Shown here: piece by piece, positions 1-6,819 of the stretch | Layout of the letters: each line of letters begins with the position of its first letter | Numbering within the stretch: the stretch's first letter is position 1 | Source: CAZTDD01 sp964612675 | Lineage (GTDB): Bacteria > Hinthialibacterota > Hinthialibacteria > Hinthialibacterales > JAKPRU01 | Assembly: GCA_964612675.1 (NCBI GenBank) | Contig: CAZTDD010000101.1 | Location: forward strand, 1-27,120 | Reading direction: 5' to 3' | Length of the DNA stretch: 27,120 nt | Notes under the pieces: generated by a model | The model's input: the letters and a program-made list of their open reading frames with translations, nothing else | What the model was told of the DNA's origin: nothing | Databases searched by the model: none | Program-made: the position numbers and the translations under genes

Positions 1-30
1 GGAGAGATTTGGAAATGTTGGCAGGAGGAG

Positions 31-2493
31 TCAGTTTTGCAACGTTAGGGTAAACGTATCGAACAAATTCCAATTCCGATCGATTGCCTGGAACAGTAGG
101 TGGTTTTCGTGAATATTCACCAAGCAAAAATGATGGTCGCGATGTACCTTCTTTGTAAACCACGAGCGGGTCGGGGCGTAATTCTCCAGACTACCCCCAC
201 AGCCGCCTGTTTGAATATAAACAACACCATTCTCGTGGTCAATTTTGTTGTCCCTTAACGGCCACGTCCGTTCATAATCATGAATATGGCCGTAGAAGAC
301 AAGATCCACATCATGCTTCTCATACAACGGGATCAACGGCTGTACATCGGGATCGCCCAGAAGAGACAACTCTTCATACGTATCGCCATAATCATTCTCG
401 TCGGACGTATAGGGAGGATGATGATGGACCACGAATTTCCACGCGCTGCGTGACTTCGCAAGGGCCTGCGCAAGCCAGTCATAGATCTCGCTGTTCTGAG
501 ACAGATCACGACAACTATCCAGCATAAAAAATTGTGCGTTACCATACGTGAATGTGTAGTAATATTCCGGGTCGGGGTTGGACACATACTGATAATAATA
601 ATCCGCATTATTCTCGTGGTTGCCGAGTATTAAATACACAGGGATACGGCTCATAAACACATGGCCGGGATTGAGAAAATGCTCGACCCATTGCGTTTTA
701 TTGCCCCCGGTTCCGACAATATCTCCGGCATGGACGGCGAAATTGGGACGTTCCTCCCAAGCAAGTTGAGCGATCTTTCCCCACACATCGGGGTTGGTTT
801 GCGAGTCGCTGAACACGGCGAAAGAAAACGCGCTGTCATCCTTGACGTTCGTCTTAAATGAAAGCGTATTGCTTTCAATATTCTTACCGCCCTTGCCGTT
901 GGCGACAACTTTGTAGAAGTAGTTCGTTTCGGTGTTCAAGTTGTCGAGAGTAATCTCATGCATGGTAGTAAACGTCTCTCCAGCCGCGCTTTCCGACAGG
1001 TTCGGTTCTTCCGCATTCAATGTGGCTTCACCATACTTCACCTCAACCCGGGCGGGGATCGTCGTTTCACACATCACTGTAATTCCGTCCTTGTGCGCTT
1101 GCTGAAGGTAGGGTTTCACGACGAACTCGAGTCGTGGTGGAAGATGTTGACTCCATATTGAGCGAAGGCCCTGCGCGATCGCCGTGTTATCGACATAAGA
1201 GCCATGTCGTTCATCCACACCAACGATTGAATTCAGGATGATACCCAAGCCGGGTCCCTTTGCGAAAAAAGGAACCAGTTGATTGGTGTGGCCGCCGCTA
1301 TGCCATTCGAGGCCCGGCTCGACGCCTGCGCCGCGATTGGTCAATGGAAGCAGCAGGGGGTCGGAGCCGATTCCGGTCAAATACCCGCATTCATGGTCTG
1401 CTGTTACGATCAACAGCGTTTCGTCCCAGCTGCTATTCTCTTCGATCCAGGAGAGTGTGTATTCCACCGCACGGTCAAAATCGATCTGTTCCTCAATCAG
1501 TCGACCTCCGTGGTTGCTGTGCGACGCCCAGTCGATCGCACCTCCTTCGGCCATGAGGACAAAACCATCGGGATCACCACTCAGCGTGTTAAGCGCAACC
1601 TTCATCAACTCGGTCATCGTAGGCGATGATTCGATGAAAGGAACCGCAAAGGGTTCAGTGTCTCCGCCGCCGCTGCGGTTGGCTTGCAAAGTGCTGTATA
1701 CAGGGAGAACGCCCAACACACGACCCGGATTCTCCCCCTCAGCAAGTTCGCGAATTTTTTCTCTTGTTGTAACGAGTCTCCACGTATCCGGAGTACCGTC
1801 TCCGTCGGCATCCGCGGCGGGCTTTCCTTCCAGCAGATCCTTCCAGCTCTCCAGCCCACCAACACGGTCGTATTTCAGAGATGTTTCAAACCGATCAGGC
1901 GGGAAACCGCCAACCTGTTTTCCGTCGTCGTCATACCAGGGATGCCCTGCCCCGATGATCAGATCGGTGGCACTATCCCAAATCATTTCATGTGCGATCT
2001 CTTCGTAGTTATTCCGGGACTCATTGTGTGCAACAAAAGCGGCCGGCGTCGCATGGGCAAACGGCACCGTGGATACAACCCCCGTCGACTTTCCCAGAGT
2101 TTCTGCGTCATCCAAAATATGGGGCAATTGCGTGCCGTCACCGCGCATCGCGATCATGCCGTTGTAGGTTTTGTACCCTGTTGACAACGCAGTGCCCGCC
2201 GCTGCGGAATCAGTCGGAGAATCCTTGACATAGTCAAAATCGGAACGCGCCTTTTCGGGATCATATCCATCCGGATTGTCCAACGAAAACGTCTGCATCG
2301 CGAGCGAAGTCATTGCCCAGTACTCCTGCCCTTTTGACCGGCCGTAACGGTACAAACTGCCCGCATCGACATGTTGGAATCCCATGCCGTCGCCAATCAG
2401 GATTATGACGTTCTTGGGTTGAACAACTTCCGCCGATGTGGGGACGCCAAGACCGATCACTAAAACGAAAACAGGATAAACGAGATATCTCAT
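31..2493 (-). CDS. Secreted alkaline phosphatase fused to a purple-acid-phosphatase-like metallophosphoesterase
   Basis: Predicted 820-residue exported enzyme with two phosphomonoesterase modules. I chose the ATG at 2493 because it follows a GGAGAAGG Shine-Dalgarno and opens a signal peptide ending near PTSA; an in-frame ATG 36 bases upstream lacks both. Residues ~25-450 are a PhoA-type alkaline phosphatase: metal Asp35 in IGDGMG, nucleophile Ser96 in TDSAAAG, Glu316/Asp321/His325, Asp366-His367 in TADHE and His402 in SGGHTNQ. Residues ~455-550 resemble the Fn3-like N-domain of purple acid phosphatases. Residues ~555-785 are a calcineurin-like phosphoesterase with GD591, GNHE (624-627), HHHPP (690-694) and GHIH (735-738); the first motif reads D-S-Q rather than D-x-H. 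It should release phosphate from esters outside the cytoplasm. It follows the TonB cluster after a 430-base gap and has a weak 11-bp repeat array upstream. The fusion is in one open frame with no sign of damage. Confidence 0.92.
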   Translation of the reverse strand: MRYLVYPVFVLVIGLGVPTSAEVVQPKNVIILIGDGMGFQHVDAGSLYRYGRSKGQEYWAMTSLAMQTFSLDNPDGYDPEKARSDFDYVKDSPTDSAAAGTALSTGYKTYNGMIAMRGDGTQLPHILDDAETLGKSTGVVSTVPFAHATPAAFVAHNESRNNYEEIAHEMIWDSATDLIIGAGHPWYDDDGKQVGGFPPDRFETSLKYDRVGGLESWKDLLEGKPAADADGDGTPDTWRLVTTREKIRELAEGENPGRVLGVLPVYSTLQANRSGGGDTEPFAVPFIESSPTMTELMKVALNTLSGDPDGFVLMAEGGAIDWASHSNHGGRLIEEQIDFDRAVEYTLSWIEENSSWDETLLIVTADHECGYLTGIGSDPLLLPLTNRGAGVEPGLEWHSGGHTNQLVPFFAKGPGLGIILNSIVGVDERHGSYVDNTAIAQGLRSIWSQHLPPRLEFVVKPYLQQAHKDGITVMCETTIPARVEVKYGEATLNAEEPNLSESAAGETFTTMHEITLDNLNTETNYFYKVVANGKGGKNIESNTLSFKTNVKDDSAFSFAVFSDSQTNPDVWGKIAQLAWEERPNFAVHAGDIVGTGGNKTQWVEHFLNPGHVFMSRIPVYLILGNHENNADYYYQYVSNPDPEYYYTFTYGNAQFFMLDSCRDLSQNSEIYDWLAQALAKSRSAWKFVVHHHPPYTSDENDYGDTYEELSLLGDPDVQPLIPLYEKHDVDLVFYGHIHDYERTWPLRDNKIDHENGVVYIQTGGCGGSLENYAPTRSWFTKKVHRDHHFCLVNIHENHLLFQAIDRNWNLFDTFTLTLQN

Positions 2494-2923
2494 AGCACCT
2501 TCTCCTCGATTGGTTCTCGTCATTTGCATGCTCTGTTCTTTTCACATCCGACCATGAGTTATGAACTCAACGTATCAAGTCAATGTAAACGCTTGATGAA
2601 CGTGTCATTATTGATATAAGCCTACGCAGCGACGGTGATGGAAGCAATCCTAGAGCGACACTTGTCGGCACGTGTCCTCGCCCTCCGCAGCGCCCATTCC
2701 AGGGGTCGCAAGAGACTGCGTCCGCAGATGCTTGCTTCAAGTCTCGCCCTGTGGGTCACAACTGTGACGAGGAGCAAATTCGATTTGATCAATAAAGATA
2801 ACGATTCGAGTGATTCACAAAGCAGGTGTGGGACATCATCCGCACAGCCTGAAAGATCCTGCGCCAATTGTAAATTTGATCGTAAGGCATACCCTCACAG
2901 AATGTGATGACTAGATCTCGTTC
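2494..2923. other. Intergenic region, no convincing gene
   Basis: 430 bases between the TPR gene and the phosphatase gene. The 120 bases next to the phosphatase start contain a weak 11-bp-spaced repeat set (2572-2600) and the palindrome TGAGTT-ATG-AACTCA (2555-2569). In the remainder (~2620-2920) I see open frames of 80-90 codons on both strands, but none has a ribosome-binding site or a recognisable protein, and no tRNA or terminator is visible. Confidence 0.5.
2555..2600 (-). promoter_or_regulatory. Candidate (weak) Pho-box-like promoter of the phosphatase gene
   Basis: On the minus strand three heptamers, TTCATCA, TTTACAT and TTGATAC, start exactly 11 bases apart (plus-strand positions 2594, 2583, 2572). 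Eight bases after the last comes CATAAC, a 4/6 match to a -10 box, the same offset as at two stronger arrays in this window. The heptamers match the CTAACAN consensus of the other arrays only loosely, so this site is suggestive. An adjacent perfect 6-3-6 inverted repeat at 2555-2569 may be a separate operator or chance. Confidence 0.4.
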
Positions 2924-4432
2924 CTAACGATTCTTGGCGACGCGTTCGACCTGCTCCAAATACTCTTGGATGTTGTCGCGAGGATCAATCTGCTGAGCGC
3001 GCCGGAGGAGCGGCAACGCTTCGTCGTATTTCCCGTTTCTGACTAGCAGCTGCGCATGACGGACCTTCGCCTCCGCTTCAAATCCCTCGATTGCGGCCGC
3101 GCGTTCATAATAGAAGAGTGCTTTCTCGGTGTCCCCTTTGCGCTCGTGATGTTGTCCAAGAAGGATCAAAGCTTCGCCATCCAAAGGATCCAATTCGACA
3201 ATCTCTTCGAGGACACGTACTTCCTCCTCTGCAGCCCCTTCCGCGACAGCAAGCCGGGCACGCAGCTTGAGCAGTTCTTTTCTCTCATCGGGTTCCAACT
3301 GATCCTTGTAGATCTCCTCAATCTGTCCGATCAATTGTTGGGTCTCGTGGTGTGCACCTCGGGCCACGAGTACTTTTGCCGCCCGGATCGCGCGGTCCGT
3401 ATTCCCGGCTTCATCCTCTTTCATTGCCCGGATGTACGATTCGACCGCCGTTTCATAGAGTCCTTCATTCACATAGATGTCTCCGAGCATATTGAGGCTC
3501 TCGACCGTTGACTCACCCAGTTTATCGACCAGTTCGTAATTCTCGGCGGCTTTGAGCGGCTCGTTGAGGCCGATATAGGCATTCGCTTGCAACAGCCAGA
3601 GACTCGCCCGATCGGGATTATCTTTTATGAGCTGTCCGCACAGCGCCGCCGCTTCGGCAAAACGTTCCTGTTTGAAAAAACTACGTGCGAGTCCCATTTT
3701 CCAATCCAATGTCTTCGGATCGAGCAGGATCGCCATGCGGTAAGCCGACTCGGCGGGAAGATATTTCTCAACGTTGGAATATGCGTACCCTAGAAGGCCG
3801 TACGTAATCGCATCGCCACCACCGAGTTCAACGACGCGCGTCAGCGGGGGCAGTGCCTGTTCGAATTTTCCCTGCCGGATATAAATCAGGCCCAGGTTTT
3901 TCCAGGCGCGACGGAATTTCGGATATTTTTTGACCGCAACGAGATAAACGGAGGCGGCCTGATCGAGTTTCTCCTGCTGGAAATAGATATTGGCGAGCGT
4001 GAAATCAAATACGGCGCTGGCCGCCGGATTGCGCGATTCTTTCAGCATTTCAGCGGCTTTGTCCATTTGATCGGACGATATCAGTTCGAGTACGTGTTGC
4101 ATCTGTTCCCGTTCGTTGAGGGTAACGCGAGGTTCAATTTCCGTCTCGGCGATATAGCTCTCGGCAAACTGTCTCTTGAACGCCGGATCGTTCCATATTC
4201 TCAGTTCCTGCCGGCTCAAACGAGAGCGTGTGGAAATCGGTACATCCTCTTGCGATGCGGCGCCGCATACTACTGTGGAAAACAACAATAACGCCGGACC
4301 GAGAATGCCAAACAGGATTCTTCCTTGCGTATGAACACAAAAAACGCCTGTCAAACGGATTCGTCTATAGAATGAAGAATCCGAAAAAAGAGTGACGCTG
4401 TAATTTGCAGCCTGTATTCCTGTAGTTCTCAT
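2924..4432 (-). CDS. TPR-repeat protein, last gene of the TtpC-TonB cluster
   Basis: 502 residues. A basic N-terminus and a hydrophobic stretch at ~40-58 (ILFGILGPALLLFSTVV, then CGAAS) indicate export or an N-terminal anchor, so the protein is probably periplasmic. From ~130 to the end it is almost entirely tetratricopeptide repeats (for example AWKNLGLIYIRQGKFEQALP and ALFYYERAAAIE), the last ending just before the C-terminus. It begins six bases after the tonB stop codon, so it is co-transcribed and probably translationally coupled. A TPR gene directly after tonB2 is a known part of the Vibrio TonB2 cluster layout, where TPR proteins are thought to aid the transport complex. The start is the ATG at 4432; the long pre-signal segment leaves some doubt about the exact start. 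No catalytic domain is visible. Confidence 0.85.
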   Translation of the reverse strand: MRTTGIQAANYSVTLFSDSSFYRRIRLTGVFCVHTQGRILFGILGPALLLFSTVVCGAASQEDVPISTRSRLSRQELRIWNDPAFKRQFAESYIAETEIEPRVTLNEREQMQHVLELISSDQMDKAAEMLKESRNPAASAVFDFTLANIYFQQEKLDQAASVYLVAVKKYPKFRRAWKNLGLIYIRQGKFEQALPPLTRVVELGGGDAITYGLLGYAYSNVEKYLPAESAYRMAILLDPKTLDWKMGLARSFFKQERFAEAAALCGQLIKDNPDRASLWLLQANAYIGLNEPLKAAENYELVDKLGESTVESLNMLGDIYVNEGLYETAVESYIRAMKEDEAGNTDRAIRAAKVLVARGAHHETQQLIGQIEEIYKDQLEPDERKELLKLRARLAVAEGAAEEEVRVLEEIVELDPLDGEALILLGQHHERKGDTEKALFYYERAAAIEGFEAEAKVRHAQLLVRNGKYDEALPLLRRAQQIDPRDNIQEYLEQVERVAKNR

Positions 4433-4438
4433 TGTTAG

Positions 4439-5107
4439 CTACCCTTTAGGGAAAGTGATGGGGACGCGCATCCTGAATCGCACGGGCTGACCGTTCCGTT
4501 TCCCCGGTTCGAATTTCCATTGCTTAATAGCCGCCAGCGCGGGCTTTTCGAAAACCGGATCGGTCGATTTCTGCACTTTCGGTTTTTCAACCCCACCCTG
4601 CTTATCGACGATGAAAATGATATAAACGGTGCCGGGAGCCCTTTGACGAACTTCCGGCGTAAATCTCGGACTCGGTCGATGAATGGGCCGGGGCTTTTGG
4701 TCGAGTTCCGCGATAGAAAACAGCGCATCGACATTGTTGCTATCGGAAACGACCGTATTGAGTTTTACGGCGAAATCGCCTCCCAACCAGCCTTCGCTCA
4801 CACCCGGATTCAGCGCCAGCTCGAGCTGCGAAAGGTCCAGTGGCGGTGCTTCGTCCATCAACTCCGGTGGCTCTTCCTCGGGTTCCGGTTCCTCTTCGGG
4901 CTCCGGTTCGGGCGGTGGGTCGGGCGCTTCGAGTTTGGCTGTATCCACGGACTGGACAATGGTATCGGTTGCCGGAGGTTTATTCAGAGTCTGCATCAAC
5001 GGCAGGACAAGAAAGAACGCCAGGGTCAATGCGGCAGCACCGACGATGACTGACAGACGATGAAATACCTCTCGAATTATCCAAAATAATCTACGCTTTC
5101 TTGCCAT
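4439..5107 (-). CDS. tonB: Energy transducer TonB
   Basis: About 222 residues from the ATG at 5107; a TTG four codons upstream overlaps the exbD stop and is the alternative start. One membrane anchor lies at ~20-42 (SVIVGAAALTLAFFLVLPLM) behind a basic cytoplasmic tail. A Pro/Glu-rich periplasmic spacer follows at ~60-90 (repeated PEPEEEP). The C-terminal TonB domain (~150-222) contains GTVYIIFIVDKQGGV, the conserved AIKQWKFEPGKRNGQPV and a final VPITF strand. TonB carries proton-motive-force energy from ExbB/ExbD to the TonB box of outer-membrane receptors. At this length it is a short, TonB2-like form. It sits immediately after exbD, and the TPR gene follows six bases after its stop. Confidence 0.93.
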   Translation of the reverse strand: MARKRRLFWIIREVFHRLSVIVGAAALTLAFFLVLPLMQTLNKPPATDTIVQSVDTAKLEAPDPPPEPEPEEEPEPEEEPPELMDEAPPLDLSQLELALNPGVSEGWLGGDFAVKLNTVVSDSNNVDALFSIAELDQKPRPIHRPSPRFTPEVRQRAPGTVYIIFIVDKQGGVEKPKVQKSTDPVFEKPALAAIKQWKFEPGKRNGQPVRFRMRVPITFPKG

Positions 5108-5115
5108 ACGGGAAC

Positions 5116-5529
5116 TCAACCAGTGGGTTTACGGGCGGCAACGCTGACCTTTACAGCTCCGGCCAATTTGGCTTCGTCAATAATCCGAACGAGGAGCCCG
5201 GATTGTGCGGCGCCGTCCGCTTGAATAATGACGGGAACCTCTTCTTTCTGAAGCATACGTTTCACAAGCGGTTGAACGCCACTCACTCCGATTTCGCGTC
5301 CGCCGTACACCACCTCGCCCTTTTCTGTGAGTGCGATCAGAATGCTGGTCTTTTCCAGCTGAACGGAGGAGGCGGCCTGTGGTTTATCCACCTCCACACC
5401 GGTCTCCTCCACGAACGTTGTGGTCACGATAAAGAAGATAAGCAGAATGAAAACACAGTCCATTAACGGGGAGATATCGATCCCCGTGTCACCCGTGTCA
5501 TCGGCCGTCATTTGTCGAAAACGTCCCAT
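5116..5529 (-). CDS. exbD: Biopolymer transport protein ExbD
   Basis: 137 residues with the standard ExbD plan: a short cytoplasmic N-terminus, one transmembrane helix (~20-41) and a periplasmic C-terminal domain. The functionally essential helix Asp is present as Asp24 in ISPLMDCVFILLIFF. The helix is followed by a periplasmic TonB-interacting fold (VQLEKTSILIALTEKGEVVY and VPVIIQADGAAQSG). Start ATG at 5529 follows GAGAGGGA. With ExbB it forms the proton channel that drives TonB. Unusually, exbD does not abut exbB: ~580 bases containing a damaged PIN/partner module separate them. Its stop overlaps the possible TTG start of tonB, so the two are coupled. Confidence 0.94.
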   Translation of the reverse strand: MGRFRQMTADDTGDTGIDISPLMDCVFILLIFFIVTTTFVEETGVEVDKPQAASSVQLEKTSILIALTEKGEVVYGGREIGVSGVQPLVKRMLQKEEVPVIIQADGAAQSGLLVRIIDEAKLAGAVKVSVAARKPTG

Positions 5530-5656
5530 GGGTCCCTCTCAGTGTTAATCTCGTTTCGTAACGACTGCAAGATCCTGTCCGGACATCAAACGGTGAAGAC
5601 ATCTCTTACTTTTCCAGGGTTTCCGATCCACCCCGAGAGCATAGGATAAGGTTCAC

Positions 5657-5857
5657 TCATGATTGACTACGCAGAGGATAGGCGGTATCTGCAACACCTT
5701 CTTGAGGTTCTTTCTTCTCTAAGCTAACCACCGTCCTGTCTGATTGACGCTGGCTGGTCATCATGTCTTCCAGCATCCGACGAAAATCCCAGTCATACGA
5801 TTCCAATATCTCCCGTCGGGCATTTCTCACCTCGGAGACAATAGGATCATCAGTCAT
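5657..5857 (-). CDS. Small orphan partner (putative antitoxin) of a decayed PIN toxin
   Basis: 66 residues, beginning MTDDPIVSEVRNARREIL. Its own ATG at 5857 has a strong Shine-Dalgarno, GGAGG with 8 bases spacing. From memory, small proteins with a DPIV-EVR start, a short helical middle and a VVSL tail are commonly encoded directly after PIN-domain genes of the YLETTIPS type, and are taken as their antitoxin or accessory protein. Here the PIN remnant lies immediately upstream and reads in-frame into this gene with no stop between. It is therefore likely a surviving partner that either stands alone or is made as a fusion. The DNA-binding or neutralising role is inferred from context only. Confidence 0.6.
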   Translation of the reverse strand: MTDDPIVSEVRNARREILESYDWDFRRMLEDMMTSQRQSDRTVVSLEKKEPQEGVADTAYPLRSQS

Positions 5858-6043
5858 TCTCTTGTCCTCCAAATAGCTCGTCCGGCGTACAATCTCGGCA
5901 TTTGCAATATGGGTGCAATTCCAGGTCATTAAATAGTCTACTCCATGACGAGAAGCCACCGCGATAATCAGGTTGTTCGAAGGTCTCGCAGTCAAGAAAC
6001 TGGGAATGGTGGTTTCAAGATAGACTGTCTGTCTTTCGTCCAT
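5858..6043 (-). pseudogene. PIN-domain toxin remnant with internal and C-terminal deletions
   Basis: Starts MDERQTVYLETTIPSFLTAR at the ATG at 6043, the typical N-terminal strand of a VapC-like PIN ribonuclease family with its first acidic residue in YLETT. After PSNNLIIA it jumps directly to HGVDYLMTWNCTHIANAEI, which in intact family members lies near the C-terminus. So roughly 80-100 residues carrying the central acidic residues are missing. The usual C-terminal tail after AEI is also gone, and the frame continues through TSYLEDKR into the small downstream gene. Without the central active-site residues it cannot be a working nuclease. It sits 62 bases after the exbB stop, inside the exbB-exbD operon. 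Confidence 0.7.
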
Positions 6044-6105
6044 AATTCTGTATGTTCTTGCCGGGCTTCCTAGATCACTTCTTATCTCACGCTTGGCAAT
6101 TGCTC

Positions 6106-6819
6106 TCAAGAAGATGCAACGAGGACTCCATCCTCTTCGACAACATGCGGTTCGTCGTATTGTACATCACACACAGTTTCCGGGATAGAATGAATCTCGG
6201 GCTTTCTCCGATGCAGTTTTCTGTACAGGTTCTGATTGCAGACCGTCTCGAGATGGGCCAGGAAGGCTTTGTAGCGTTCCAGTTTTCGGGCCAATTGATA
6301 CTGGAAGAACAGACCCGGCAAAGCGATGACCAGCCCGGTTTCCGTAGTCACCAAGGCCTCGGAAATGCCCGCAGCGACAAGCGCCATTGTCTTGTCGCCT
6401 CCCGAACCGGAAGCGAGCGCCCCGAACGTGGCCAGCATACCGGTCACCGTCCCAAGCAATCCCAGCAGCGGCGCAGCGCTCACGCATCGTTTCATCACAC
6501 GCAGGTCGCGCTCGAACGGGGCGATTTCCGTCGCGCGTAACTCCTCAAAAAACGTGGCAGTGCCCTTCAGCGAATTCCCACCGGTAACAAAACCAAGGAG
6601 TTCGCCGATGGGGCCTCGGCGTTCTTCGGGATTATCGATCCAACGGCGCCATGTCTTTTCACGTACCTTGGCAAATCCCTTCCCGGAGAGCCTGAGATGG
6701 ACATGCGTACCGAGGCCGAACATGACAAACGCAATCGCTGCGATTGCAATCATGGCCCATCCACCTGAAAGCCAGATCGTAAGGGCTTGATCCCATAGTG
6801 TCATGACCTGTTCCGTCAT
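6106..6819 (-). CDS. exbB: MotA/TolQ/ExbB proton channel family protein (ExbB2-like)
   Basis: 237 residues with three membrane helices: ~18-38 (GGWAMIAIAAIAFVMFGLG), ~112-135 and ~155-178. The family signature AAPLLGLLGTVTGMLATF is present, followed by ISEALVTTETGLVIALPGLF. Both stretches are hallmarks of the ExbB/TolQ channel core that surrounds the ExbD helix. Start ATG at 6819 overlaps the stop of the preceding ttpC-like gene by four bases (ATGA), so translation is coupled. It lacks the long N-terminal periplasmic part of the neighbouring homologue, matching the split between ExbB2 and TtpC in Vibrio TonB2 systems. The C-terminus ends in an acidic tail (DEPHVVEEDGV). Confidence 0.93.
   Translation of the reverse strand: MTEQVMTLWDQALTIWLSGGWAMIAIAAIAFVMFGLGTHVHLRLSGKGFAKVREKTWRRWIDNPEERRGPIGELLGFVTGGNSLKGTATFFEELRATEIAPFERDLRVMKRCVSAAPLLGLLGTVTGMLATFGALASGSGGDKTMALVAAGISEALVTTETGLVIALPGLFFQYQLARKLERYKAFLAHLETVCNQNLYRKLHRRKPEIHSIPETVCDVQYDEPHVVEEDGVLVASS

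Noticed and set aside
2622..2907. Open frames of 80-90 codons on both strands between the phosphatase and TPR genes
   Set aside because: No ribosome-binding site, no recognisable protein and strong overlap of the two frames; treated as non-coding.
4520..5063. Long plus-strand open frames opposite tonB (up to 177 codons)
   Set aside because: They are the antisense of the tonB coding and Pro/Glu-rich spacer region, with low-complexity translations (Ser/Gly runs) and no family resemblance.
5858..6109. Start of the PIN-like frame at 6109, giving 22 extra N-terminal residues
   Set aside because: The extension overlaps the exbB stop and does not match the family, whose N-terminus begins just before YLETTIPS; ATG 6043 fits.
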